A DNA stretch of 64,000 nucleotides, taken from positions 1,550,001-1,614,000 of the forward strand of contig OZ241742.1 in NCBI GenBank assembly GCA_965200955.1, read 5' to 3'. Every line of letters begins with the position of its first letter. Position 1 is the first letter of the stretch. The stretch comes from Bin80 sp026708685 (lineage in GTDB: Bacteria > Bacteroidota > Rhodothermia > Rhodothermales > Bin80). The translations under genes were made by a program, and so were the position numbers. This document shows, one piece after another, positions 36,518-45,905 of the stretch. Below the pieces are notes generated by a model. It was not told the DNA's origin, made no database searches, and was given only the letters and a program-made list of their open reading frames with translations.

Positions 36518-39500
36518 CTAAGCACGCCCGCAGCATTGTTTGTGTTTTTTGCCGCTCCCGCATGGACATGGATCATTACGGCCAACATGGTTCCCTGCAA
36601 GGACGGGCTGACGTTTGGCGGATGGGTCTTTTCGGGCTCCATTGGTGCTGGGCTGGGCGGGTCGGAAGGAGGGGGCCGCAGACTGTTGGCGGGCCTGTGC
36701 CTGATCACGATTGAGCTTACTGGTCGGTCGGGAGGCACCAGCACGATTCTCAACGACGGGACCAGCACGAAAGGCAAAGGTAACCACCTGTTCACCAATC
36801 TGCTCAATGACATCAGAAAATAACCTGAAGGCCTCCATCTTGTATTCCACCAGTGGATCACGCTGTCCATAGGCTCGTAGTCCAATGCCCTCTTTGACCT
36901 CATCCAGCGATCGCAAATGCTCGGTCCAGTATTCATCAATCAAAGAGAGCATGGCCGTACGTTCAAGGCAATCGTTGATTTCCTGTCCTTCGGATTCAAC
37001 GACATCCTGAATTCTCACCACCGTGCGGAGTCGGCGATGTCCATCCGAGAAATCGACAAAAGCACGATCAGGCTTATTGTTTGCATTGGATTGATGCACC
37101 TTGGACATACTCTCCAGAAACAGTCCTGCCATCGTCACGCGTTTTCTCTCGTAGGATTCAGAAGCTTTCTGGTAGGCATCTTCTATGACACCATCCTCGC
37201 CCAAGGCAAAGAATTGCTGGCGGTCAATTTGATAGTCAAAGGACAGGAGTCGGCGGAGTTCATTACAGAGTTCATCCATTTCGCCTTCTCCATGATGCCG
37301 CTGAACAAGACGTTCAATCAACTTGTAGAGCATATCCAGAATTTCCACGCGAAAGCGTTCCCCTTTCAGGGCGTGCATTCGACGATCATAGATCACTTCA
37401 CGCTGAGAATTGAGGACATCATCATACTCAAGCTGTCGTTTACGGATCGCAAAGTTGTTCTGCTCAACTTTTTTCTGGGCACGTTCAATACTCTTGGTCA
37501 CCAAAGGGTGCGTGATCACCGCTCCCGGTTCAAGTTTCAGACGATCCATTGCTCCAGCCACTCGATCTGGACCAAAGAGTCTCATCAGATCATCCTCCAA
37601 TGACACATAAAATTGACTTTCTCCTGGGTCTCCTTGCCGCCCGGAGCGGCCTCTTAACTGAAGATCAATTCTTCGGCTTTCATGGCGTTCTGTGCCAATG
37701 ATAGCCAGTCCTCCCAAACCGACAACACTGGGGTTGAGTTTGATATCGGTTCCACGCCCAGCCATATTGGTCGCGATGGTTACCGCTCCACGCTTTCCAG
37801 CTTCTGCAACAATCATGGATTCCTGCATGGCACGGTCACGTTTTGCGTTGAGGACATTATGATGAATTTTCGCCCGCTTGAGCATGCGGCTCAAGGTTTC
37901 AGAAACCTCTACGGAGGTGGTTCCTACCAAGACGGGCTGCCCCTCGCGATGGTACTCCTCAATTTTGTTGATGACGGCAGCATATTTCTCTCGTTTCGAT
38001 CGAAAGACAAGATCTTCCTGATCGGTTCGGGCAATGGGCTGATTCGTAGGGACCACGACGACATCCATTTTGTAGATCTTGTGGAATTCTTCCGCTTCCG
38101 TTTCTGCGGTTCCAGTCATGCCAGCAAGCTTGCTGTACATTCGGAAGTAGTTCTGAAGCGTAATCGTGGCATAGGTCTGTGTTGCTGCCTGAACCTTGAC
38201 ACCCTCTTTGGCTTCAATTGCCTGATGGAGCCCGTCAGAATATCGGCGCCCCGTCAGTACGCGACCAGTATGAGTATCAACGATTTGCACTTTCCCATCC
38301 TGAACGATGTATTCAGTATCACGCTCATACAGGGTGTAGGCTTTCAGCAGTTGTTCAATGGCATGGAGCCGCTCAGCACGATCTGAGTAGGTTGAATACA
38401 ATGTGCGGGTTTTCTCATCTAATGCATTCTTGAGCACTCTCAGATCATGTTGAAGTTTATGCTCTCGCTTTTCTTCCGATAAATCTTCTCGAGCACGGAT
38501 GGATTCATAAAGCTGTTGTTTCTGCTCTTCGTATTCGCGCTCAAAGCGTGCTGTTTCCTCTCCCACATCGGGTAGGATAAAGAGATTCACATTTTCACCA
38601 GCGTTCCGTGCGATGAATTCACGACCTTGGTCTGTGGGTTCAAGAGCATGTTGTTTTTCATCAAGTGCATAGTACATCTCATCATCAACAATGGGCATCC
38701 GCTTTGCATTATCCTGCAAATAGAAGTACTCGGTCTTTCGTTTGAGCTGCTCAACACCAGGCTCCTGCAAAATCTTCATCAACTTTTTATTGCGGGGGAA
38801 GCCGCGTGAGGCACGCAATAGCGCGAGTCCAGCTTCGGACTCAAGTTCTTTGGCCTCTTTTTCATCACCGCGTTCCAATGCAAGATCGCGCTGCTTCAGG
38901 GTTTTTTCTGCTGTAGAGACAAATCCTGCCACAAGCCGTTTCTGTGCCTGCACGAGGCGATCAACGGCGGGTTTGAGCTCATCAAATCGACTCTTGCTCG
39001 CTTGAGGGACAGGTCCACTAATGATCAGTGGTGTACGGGCCTCATCCACCAGTACGGAGTCTACTTCGTCAACAATCGCAAAGTGATGCTGGCGCTGGAC
39101 CAGCTGGTCTGGTTCAACGACAAAAGAATTATCACGCAGGTAATCAAACCCAAACTCATTGTTGGTGCCGTAGGTAATGTCCGCGTGATAAGCTTTTCGA
39201 CGGCCCTCAGAATGGGCATCGTATCCATCAATGACATCCACGGTAAGTCCAAGGAATTCAAAAATGGGTCCCATCCACTCGGCATCCCGACGGGCCAGAT
39301 AGGGGTTAACGGTAATTAGGTGAACGCCCCGCCCAAGAAGGGCATTCAAGTACACTGGAGCAACGGCGACCAGCGTTTTTCCTTCACCGGTTTTCATCTC
39401 AGCGATATTTCCGTGATGGAGGACGGCTCCACCGATCAACTGGACATCATAGGGAATCATTTCCCATGTGATCATCGTCCCTCCTGCTTCCCATTCATTG

Positions 39501-39991
39501 GGCCAAATCGCCCAACTCCCCTGGATCTCTGGATAGGCGCGTTGGCTACGGATGGCATGGTCGTGTTCGGTGGCACGAACCTTCAAGGAACCGTGTTCAG
39601 TGAGACGCCGGCAGACTTCTTTCACAACCGCAAATGCTTCGGGGAGAATCTGGTCAAGGGTTTCTTCCACCACATCCTGCCACTCATCTTCCAACTCATC
39701 CAGTTCTTCAAAATAATCCTGACGCTCCTCTAGGGTGAGGGGTTCTTTTTTTTCTTCATCGGAGTATCCGATCCGAAGAATGGAATAGATCTCTTGCTTT
39801 CGATGCTCAATCTCCTCTACACTGAACGCAATTTGTTGACGGTACTTTTCAGTGCATGCACGGAGTTCGTCATCGGTCAACTTTTGCACCGAGGGAGTTG
39901 CCTCATGGACCAGAGCAACAACAGGATCATACTTGCGCTTAATTTCGCGCTCGTTTTTGTCCCCGAAAAGTTGATTGATAAAATTGAACAT
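36518..39991 (-). CDS. secA: Protein translocase ATPase SecA
   Basis: 1157 residues, about 250 more than E. coli SecA, as known for Bacteroidota and Rhodothermia. Walker A region MKTGEGKTLVA, YGTNNEFGFDYLRDN, DEVDSVLVDEARTPL and NMAGRGTDIKL are intact. The extra length is in two charged helical insertions: about 80-135 and between about 330 and 570 (including EEYEEQKQQLYESIRAREDL). The C-terminus has the SecB/ribosome-binding zinc motif NDPCPCGSGKKHKQCC. It drives proteins through SecYEG. It heads the operon secA-recN-pgm-mutase; upstream lies a 260-bp region shared with divergent porQ. Confidence 0.96.
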   Translation of the reverse strand: MFNFINQLFGDKNEREIKRKYDPVVALVHEATPSVQKLTDDELRACTEKYRQQIAFSVEEIEHRKQEIYSILRIGYSDEEKKEPLTLEERQDYFEELDELEDEWQDVVEETLDQILPEAFAVVKEVCRRLTEHGSLKVRATEHDHAIRSQRAYPEIQGSWAIWPNEWEAGGTMITWEMIPYDVQLIGGAVLHHGNIAEMKTGEGKTLVAVAPVYLNALLGRGVHLITVNPYLARRDAEWMGPIFEFLGLTVDVIDGYDAHSEGRRKAYHADITYGTNNEFGFDYLRDNSFVVEPDQLVQRQHHFAIVDEVDSVLVDEARTPLIISGPVPQASKSRFDELKPAVDRLVQAQKRLVAGFVSTAEKTLKQRDLALERGDEKEAKELESEAGLALLRASRGFPRNKKLMKILQEPGVEQLKRKTEYFYLQDNAKRMPIVDDEMYYALDEKQHALEPTDQGREFIARNAGENVNLFILPDVGEETARFEREYEEQKQQLYESIRAREDLSEEKREHKLQHDLRVLKNALDEKTRTLYSTYSDRAERLHAIEQLLKAYTLYERDTEYIVQDGKVQIVDTHTGRVLTGRRYSDGLHQAIEAKEGVKVQAATQTYATITLQNYFRMYSKLAGMTGTAETEAEEFHKIYKMDVVVVPTNQPIARTDQEDLVFRSKREKYAAVINKIEEYHREGQPVLVGTTSVEVSETLSRMLKRAKIHHNVLNAKRDRAMQESMIVAEAGKRGAVTIATNMAGRGTDIKLNPSVVGLGGLAIIGTERHESRRIDLQLRGRSGRQGDPGESQFYVSLEDDLMRLFGPDRVAGAMDRLKLEPGAVITHPLVTKSIERAQKKVEQNNFAIRKRQLEYDDVLNSQREVIYDRRMHALKGERFRVEILDMLYKLIERLVQRHHGEGEMDELCNELRRLLSFDYQIDRQQFFALGEDGVIEDAYQKASESYERKRVTMAGLFLESMSKVHQSNANNKPDRAFVDFSDGHRRLRTVVRIQDVVESEGQEINDCLERTAMLSLIDEYWTEHLRSLDEVKEGIGLRAYGQRDPLVEYKMEAFRLFSDVIEQIGEQVVTFAFRAGPVVENRAGASRPTSKLNRDQAQARQQSAAPSFRPAQPSTNGARKDPSAKRQPVLAGNHVGRNDPCPCGSGKKHKQCCGRA

Positions 39992-40253
39992 TCCTTATGT
40001 ATTGGTTTTCAACTCGTATCAACAGAATCCATGAACATGAGACAGACCATGAGCCTGCTTAGCATGGCATGCAGTGAAACGAATGCTATTAAACACGCGT
40101 TTAGATGGGATTCGTTCCTTTGAGATCAATGAAGATGTGTTCTGATAAAAGAAACGGATCGGGCTGTGAAGAATTGAGTTGCATTCTGTTGGCAATTTAG
40201 TCTTTTACGAAGAATTGAGTGGGTTTGTTGACGAGTTGAGTGAAGAATCACTG

Positions 40254-41225
40254 ATGAATTTCTTACGGATTGCAGTCTGGTTGGGTGCACTGGTCATCGT
40301 TTGGAGTGCTGGTCAGGATGTGCATGCTCAGAGGCTTTCAAGTTTTGACTTTTTACGGATTGAGTCATCGGCCAAGGCAGCTGCCTTTGGGGGGACGATC
40401 TTATCAGCATCATCGGCTCCAAGCCATGCGATGTTTTACAACCCAGCCCTGCCCGGATCCAGTACCGATCGCCATTTATCGATTTCATGGCTCAATCATC
40501 TCAGCAATCTACAAGCTGGAACAGTCACCTATGGTCAAAACCTTGAGACGCTTGGGTTGCTCAGTTCAGGGGTTCGATTTTTTTCATGGGGTCAAATCGA
40601 TCGGGCAGATGAGTTTGGTGAAACCAGTGGCACCTTTTCATCCAGCAGTTTTGCACTGTCTTCAGGATTGTCGCGTACATGGAATCAACGGATACGCTAT
40701 GGGGCGAATGTCCACTTTATCTACACATCCATAGCTGAATACAACGCGTTTGCGGTTGCATTGGATGTGGGGGGAGTCTATCATGTTGAGGATCAAGGAC
40801 TCACTCTGGCCTTGGGGGCGACCAATATGGGACTTGCTTTTTCAAGTCTGGGACAAACCACCGACAGGGTACCTTTTGATGTACGATTTACAGCCTCCAA
40901 GCGGCTGAGATATATCCCATTTCTTATTGGGGTAACCCTGCATGATCTGGGACATGTTCATGAAGTTACTTCAGTGGAGGAGGGATTTGGGCACACCATT
41001 GTGAGCCTTGAATTCCAGGCCATCCCAGTGTTTCATGTTAGAATGGGGTACAGCCATCGGAAGCGGGGCTTAAAATCGGATCGGAGACTTGATTTTGCGG
41101 GAACTTCTATGGGGTTTGGATTACGTCTTCGTCGTTTTCATTTTGACTATTCATTTAGTTCCTGGTCCTTTGCAGGACTTCATCAGTTCACGATCTCCAC
41201 CCAGTTTAGAAAGAGGGATCAATAA
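40254..41225 (+). CDS. porQ: PorQ-like type IX secretion system outer-membrane protein
   Basis: 323 residues from ATG 40254, which directly precedes a signal peptide (MNFLRIAVWLGALVIVWSAG, cleavage near AQR). The mature protein starts FDFLRIESSAKAAAFGGTIL then PSHAMFYNPALPG, the PorV/PorQ family signature, and continues as a beta-barrel of the FadL-like type ending in a typical aromatic strand. In Bacteroidota it belongs to the type IX secretion system. A longer in-frame TTG start (40179) has no support. The gene overlaps the convergent recombinase homologue by 20 bp. Confidence 0.82.
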   Translation: MNFLRIAVWLGALVIVWSAGQDVHAQRLSSFDFLRIESSAKAAAFGGTILSASSAPSHAMFYNPALPGSSTDRHLSISWLNHLSNLQAGTVTYGQNLETLGLLSSGVRFFSWGQIDRADEFGETSGTFSSSSFALSSGLSRTWNQRIRYGANVHFIYTSIAEYNAFAVALDVGGVYHVEDQGLTLALGATNMGLAFSSLGQTTDRVPFDVRFTASKRLRYIPFLIGVTLHDLGHVHEVTSVEEGFGHTIVSLEFQAIPVFHVRMGYSHRKRGLKSDRRLDFAGTSMGFGLRLRRFHFDYSFSSWSFAGLHQFTISTQFRKRDQ

Positions 41226-42114
41226 GGCCTTTTTCCTTGAGGGATTCAATGCGACGGAAGAGAATCAACGGACGATGTCGCGTTCGAAGTTCATCTCTGG
41301 AGATGCCGTTTTGAATCTGGAGATAGACTGCAGTGTAGGACAGACTCTGTGGGGAAATATCTTCACGAGTGATATCGGCTTGATTCAGGAAAATACGCAT
41401 CCGTGATCGGACACTGCGCTTGGAGATGCGTTCATCATGAATATTGGATCCATGCGTACAAAAGAGAGGGGCATTGTTTGCAATCGGGCGTTCACGAGTT
41501 GTCAGATAATGATTTAACGCCGTCACGGTGCGTGAATCAAGAGGAATACAGATGGGGCCACTCTTGGTCCGAATGCGCAGTTCAATACCCATGAGGGTAT
41601 TTTCAAGATCACCATAATTACAACTGGTGATGTCACCTTCGGTAAGTCCTTCAAGGAGCATCAACAGCATAATCGCTTGATCGCGCCTTGGAACTGGATC
41701 ATCACTCAGGGAAACATTGAGCACGCGGTCTATCTCATCTTGCGTTAAAAAATCGCGCGAGGTGCTATGAATTCTTGTTTTGAGTTTAAGATCCTTTGCA
41801 GGATCCTCTTCCAGTAATCCTACCGAGGAGAGATATTCAAAAAATTTTTTGAGTGCTGTTAGGTAGGTCAGAATCGTGCGAGGAGTGACCTTCCTTCGTT
41901 GACGAAGGTAGACTGGAAACAACTCAAGTTTTTTCTGGGTCAGTTCAATCCGCCCTCCCAGTTCATCTACCCAGAGGGCAAAGATTCCCAGAGCGCGTCC
42001 GTAGGTTTGAACCGTGGCTGCGGATTTATTTTCGGATAAATCGCGCAGAAACAGTTCTGTGCGAATGATAATCGTATCGGTTGAGAAAACCTTGACCAAA
42101 TCATGCTCATTCAT
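41206..42114 (-). CDS. Tyrosine recombinase homologue with catalytic residues lost
   Basis: 302 residues from ATG 42114; a TTG ten codons upstream is less likely. It has the SAM-like N-terminal domain of XerC/XerD (SAATVQTYGRALGIFALWV) and a recognisable catalytic domain (RDQAIMLLMLLEGLTEGDIT, RIRTKSGPICIPLD). The residues required for catalysis are missing: the first Arg (normally GLR) is Thr in EGLTEGD; the H-x-x-R box is SLSYTAVYLQ; and the region of the last His and nucleophilic Tyr reads TRHRPLILFRRIESL with no Tyr. It cannot be a normal recombinase, but the frame is intact, so it may have a structural or DNA-binding role. The neighbours are not those of an integrated phage. Confidence 0.82.
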   Translation of the reverse strand: MNEHDLVKVFSTDTIIIRTELFLRDLSENKSAATVQTYGRALGIFALWVDELGGRIELTQKKLELFPVYLRQRRKVTPRTILTYLTALKKFFEYLSSVGLLEEDPAKDLKLKTRIHSTSRDFLTQDEIDRVLNVSLSDDPVPRRDQAIMLLMLLEGLTEGDITSCNYGDLENTLMGIELRIRTKSGPICIPLDSRTVTALNHYLTTRERPIANNAPLFCTHGSNIHDERISKRSVRSRMRIFLNQADITREDISPQSLSYTAVYLQIQNGISRDELRTRHRPLILFRRIESLKEKGLIDPSF

Positions 42115-42334
42115 GTGAGGGTTATTTGCTACGTCGTAGATCAATCAGAGGACAATGATGGAAACCTGTAACGCAAAAGGCGGTCATGTAAAATCTTTCA
42201 AATCCTATGGATCAGTCAATCTTGCAAGGAAAAACTTGCTGTAATGTACGAAAATCTGCTCTAATGTCACGGGATTGGATGTTTATAGCTACACGATGAG
42301 CGTAATGGCAGGCAATCTTCGTGAGGGCATTAGG

Positions 42335-42730
42335 TTATGACGGCAGGGACTGCCCCAGTGCATTGGAATCACTGTATTTGGACGGGCATTTCATGAGGAT
42401 ATGCTCAGCCATGAAAATATCCCCCTGAAGCGTGCCTTCTACAACAAGTTTCTCAGCACTTTCAAAACTGGCAGGTTTCGGGTTGCTGTAGTGCACTTTA
42501 CGAACAGTCCCTTGTTCATCTTGCATGTGGAATACAAAAAGGTTGTCTTCTGGACTGTAATGGGCCGTTTCCGGTTGAACCCAGATGCCTACCACATGAG
42601 CAGAGGCACCGGATGCCTCTGCTTCAGAAAAGTGCATGTAACCACTGACTTGATTACCAAAGTTGAGCAAAAGCAGAGAGGAAAATCCAACGAGGGCAAC
42701 CAGACTGATAATCGTTCGGGGCTTACGCAT
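42335..42730 (-). CDS. ccmE: Cytochrome c maturation protein CcmE (Cys-type)
   Basis: 131 residues. A membrane anchor (TIISLVALVGFSSLLLLNF) is followed by the OB-fold heme chaperone domain (VVGIWVQPETAHYSPEDNLF; KLVVEGTLQGDIFMAEHILM). The heme-attachment site, HxxxY in most bacteria, reads CPSKY, the CxxxY form known from some other lineages. CcmE receives heme from CcmC and hands it to apocytochrome c. It is last in a minus-strand group ccmB-ccmC-(methyltransferase)-ccmD-ccmE. Confidence 0.87.
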   Translation of the reverse strand: MRKPRTIISLVALVGFSSLLLLNFGNQVSGYMHFSEAEASGASAHVVGIWVQPETAHYSPEDNLFVFHMQDEQGTVRKVHYSNPKPASFESAEKLVVEGTLQGDIFMAEHILMKCPSKYSDSNALGQSLPS

Positions 42731-42741
42731 GATGAGGTGAA

Positions 42742-42933
42742 TTATGGATTAGATGTATTCTGGTCCCGCAATTGTTGTACGGAGGACTCCAACCGATCCA
42801 CTTTTCGATCGGTCAAAAACATAAAAATGCAGAGTCCTACCCAGATGATGAGAACGACAGCGAGGACAACCATGAGCTTGTCGTTGTCAAGCATGGTGGC
42901 TTCAAAGCCAGCATTTTGGAGTAAAAAAGACAT
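42742..42933 (-). CDS. ccmD: CcmD-family protein
   Basis: 63 residues from ATG 42933: a short start, FEATMLDNDKLMVVLAVVLI then IWVGLCIFMFLTDRKVDRLE. One membrane helix followed by a basic helix is the CcmD pattern, here in the form usual for Bacteroidota. CcmD bridges the CcmABC heme exporter and CcmE. It sits 11 bp upstream of ccmE. A longer TTG-started frame reaches 42984 and overlaps the stop of the methyltransferase gene; it is unlikely. Confidence 0.72.
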   Translation of the reverse strand: MSFLLQNAGFEATMLDNDKLMVVLAVVLIIWVGLCIFMFLTDRKVDRLESSVQQLRDQNTSNP

Positions 42934-42980
42934 GAAAAGTGTCAGTATTTGATGATAAAGAATCAATGATAGGTGAGTGG

Positions 42981-45905
42981 TCAAATGTCTTTCAACATGG
43001 ATCTGATGCCACGAACTGAATACTCAGCACACCATTTTTTGCGAACATGATCTATCCCATGGATTGAATGTTCTTGAAGTTCTAGGATTTCTGTCAACAC
43101 TCTGCGATCCAGCTCCTTGCGCACGGAGTCTTTGTGGGCATCACAAATGCGTTGAAAGGTTTTTCCTTTCATGTCATCAAAGATGGATGACGCACATCGT
43201 ATGGCATCTGGTGACAATGCAGTGATATCAAGACATGGGAGTAATGGAATGGAACTCACCGTAAGGATTCCTCGACTCCCTTGCTGTCGTGAAGAGTGAT
43301 ACCAGATTTGCATCAGACCGAGTGTAGAGTTACTCCAGACCACAAACCCTTTTTCCTCTTCAATGGAATTCAGTTGAATATTGGGCCAAGCCCGCCCTCC
43401 AATCGTTCGTTTTTCTGTAAAGGAAGCGGACAATGACTGGCCGCTATAATCAATTTCAGCAGCGATATGTGCCCAACTTCGTCGGTCCCATATTCTATGG
43501 GCAAGATCTTCCTTTTCCTTACGAACTTGACCTTCAAGATCCTCCTGAACGATCATGGATGTTTGACTCTTCCTATTTGATTTCCACAGCATCGGGTACG
43601 TAGGAAATTCAGATAGACTTGTCTTATCAAAGGCAGCTGATTGATTGTTTGCGATATTGTTCGCTGCAAAACCAATCAGAGCATAGTCACCGAGGTGTGC
43701 AATGGGCACCTTGAACTTCTCACTTTGACTTGGAAACCAGAGGATGCCGCGATTTAATGAATCAATGAACTGTGTTAATTCCAGCTCACGAATTCCAATG
43801 GGAGCCCATCCTTGACCACCAATCGGTGCACGAATGATTTCGCCGATCTTGGTTTTGCCAACATGGATGGGTGACCCGCCGTATGGACCATCTTTGATAG
43901 ATCTGGTACCTTTGTCGAGTACTCTTTGAATGGATCGTGCAACTTCAGTAGCTTCCATAGAGTTTTTAGGACGCTCATACAGAGAAACGAAAGTTCCATT
44001 GTTGTTGAGGGATGCTCGGTTCGATTTTTGTGCAACAATGAGCACTTCTACCAAGGATGTGTCGGCTGACCATGAAGCATCTTTTGCACTAGGTCCGGTC
44101 ATTCCGATCACCAAAATATCTTCATAGGATGTGCTGAGCATGGTTCGGAATTTTGTCCAAGAAATTCCCTGAACACTTGTAAGCGGTAAAACCAATGCAA
44201 TTTTACCGCCGACCTTCACCATCTTGTCTGCAACGGCACAGAACAAGGATGGCAATGCGTGATAACCATTATAACACTTGCTTTTCTTACCCAAGTCCTT
44301 TTCTCTGAGGTGCATCTGGGTTTGTACAGCTTTTGTATTTCCAAGAGCATTGTACTGTTTCAAAGTTCCTTCATTTCCCTCTTCCCAGTCAGACATGAGT
44401 CTAGTGTAGGGTGGGTTCATAATCACTAAACTGTCAGAACCAAAATCAATCACAAAAGGCAGTGCTTCTTTTTCCATACCTGCACGACCAATTTTCACAA
44501 TGTGGTCGGAGCCAAATTCTTCCTCAGAACTTAGATCAAAAAGAGAGTTCAGTGTAGTTTTCGCATCCAGTAACTCAAGAGAACCAAGTGCAACGCCGTT
44601 CATGTCCGATTTTTGGCCATATTCTGGAATAATCACGCGAGTATTTGCATAGGGATGAGTTGGAAAGACAGACGATAACATAGAAGCTGTCATATGTGCC
44701 GCAGAAGGAACGACATCCGCGGCGGTCAGTGTCTTTTCCATCATATGTGCATGCAATTCGCTGGGATCATTGCCCGTAAGATCGTAAAGAGCTACAAGTC
44801 GGTTGTAGGCGGCGTGAATAAGCGTTCCTGTACCGCACGCGTAGTCGGCAATTCGATACTGTTGATAGTACTCAGGAGTGTCTGCACCATCCATCGGAAT
44901 AGCGAGGTGTGCCAATAGAACCGCGGACTCGGGTCGAGTATAAAATGTGGCAAGGTATTTTCTGTCTGCAATAAACCTCTGAAACACGACACCAGCCAAG
45001 TCGTGTGAATCAGTAACTCCTAAACGGGACAATTCCTGTGCTGTTGATGCAACAGTAGTAACTAATTTATGGGCAAGCTGTGGATCGGCAATTTCATAGA
45101 GAAATCTTCGAGCAATGGAGAAGACTGACCAGTAGTCAATTTTTAAGACCTTATCCCACTCCTCCAGTAAGCCAATTTGTGTGATGTCACCGTCAGCTTG
45201 CATTTGATCAAGGTTTCGTACAGCACATGATCCGGCCAATCGCTGTTGAAACAAGAGTGCACTTACCATGACGGTTACGCCTATCCCAAGTGCCTCTGTG
45301 ATCCTATCTTCGGTAAAGGATTGATTTAGCACGGTTGCAACTTGAGTCATAAAAATATCATTATGTCCAATTTCATCATACAGGATATGAATGGCCCTTT
45401 CAACTCCACTGCTCAATATAGCAATCGACTTTTCCAGTGCATCCTGAGAGACACCAGTGTTTGAGATGAAGATTGCAAGGTCGCGAATATTCCCTTTGAT
45501 ATACCCGGTTTGCGGGAAACGTTCGTAGTCATCTGTGCTGTTCCCATTCAACAATGCATACTGGAATTCTATATTCTCTATGATATGAGTTCTTACTTCT
45601 GCTTGAGTTGTATAATTCCTCAACTTTTTTGGGGAAACCAACTCAATTACAAAACGAATAGGATCGCCTTTACGTAATGTCTTGCCTAATCGGGCTTTTG
45701 CATCCGAATGAACACTATGTGCAGGCTCAAATTCATTCTCAATCACGACAGGTAGTCTACGATAATTGTGAATGAATATGTCTAAAACAAGCTGTTTATT
45801 CTCTGGTATTTCACCCGTTAATTCAGCTGTGACTTCCCACTTAGAAGACATCGGATGCAATACTTCTGCAATAGCAACATTTAGGGAAGGTTCAGTAAAT
45901 GCCAT
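42981..45905 (-). CDS. Large N6-adenine DNA methyltransferase, probably restriction-modification (type IIG-like)
   Basis: 974 residues. SAM motif IADYACGTGTLIHAAYNRL (about 352-370) and catalytic VIMNPPYTR (about 486-494) define a gamma-class N6-adenine methyltransferase like those of type I/IIG systems. The N-terminal 90 residues include VVIENEFEPAHSVHSDAK, which could be a nuclease-type core, but I cannot match it to a family with confidence. The C-terminal 400 residues probably hold target recognition. No separate restriction or specificity gene is adjacent, so it may be a one-gene system. It lies between ccmD and ccmC on the same strand. This is an unusual place that suggests insertion into the ccm operon. 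Confidence 0.82.
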   Translation of the reverse strand: MAFTEPSLNVAIAEVLHPMSSKWEVTAELTGEIPENKQLVLDIFIHNYRRLPVVIENEFEPAHSVHSDAKARLGKTLRKGDPIRFVIELVSPKKLRNYTTQAEVRTHIIENIEFQYALLNGNSTDDYERFPQTGYIKGNIRDLAIFISNTGVSQDALEKSIAILSSGVERAIHILYDEIGHNDIFMTQVATVLNQSFTEDRITEALGIGVTVMVSALLFQQRLAGSCAVRNLDQMQADGDITQIGLLEEWDKVLKIDYWSVFSIARRFLYEIADPQLAHKLVTTVASTAQELSRLGVTDSHDLAGVVFQRFIADRKYLATFYTRPESAVLLAHLAIPMDGADTPEYYQQYRIADYACGTGTLIHAAYNRLVALYDLTGNDPSELHAHMMEKTLTAADVVPSAAHMTASMLSSVFPTHPYANTRVIIPEYGQKSDMNGVALGSLELLDAKTTLNSLFDLSSEEEFGSDHIVKIGRAGMEKEALPFVIDFGSDSLVIMNPPYTRLMSDWEEGNEGTLKQYNALGNTKAVQTQMHLREKDLGKKSKCYNGYHALPSLFCAVADKMVKVGGKIALVLPLTSVQGISWTKFRTMLSTSYEDILVIGMTGPSAKDASWSADTSLVEVLIVAQKSNRASLNNNGTFVSLYERPKNSMEATEVARSIQRVLDKGTRSIKDGPYGGSPIHVGKTKIGEIIRAPIGGQGWAPIGIRELELTQFIDSLNRGILWFPSQSEKFKVPIAHLGDYALIGFAANNIANNQSAAFDKTSLSEFPTYPMLWKSNRKSQTSMIVQEDLEGQVRKEKEDLAHRIWDRRSWAHIAAEIDYSGQSLSASFTEKRTIGGRAWPNIQLNSIEEEKGFVVWSNSTLGLMQIWYHSSRQQGSRGILTVSSIPLLPCLDITALSPDAIRCASSIFDDMKGKTFQRICDAHKDSVRKELDRRVLTEILELQEHSIHGIDHVRKKWCAEYSVRGIRSMLKDI

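Noticed and set aside
40077..40116. Nested inverted repeat AACGAAT ... ATTCGTT upstream of secA
   Set aside because: A 7-bp outer stem and a 5-bp inner one could be a leader structure, but it is too weak to call a riboswitch or SecM-like arrest element.
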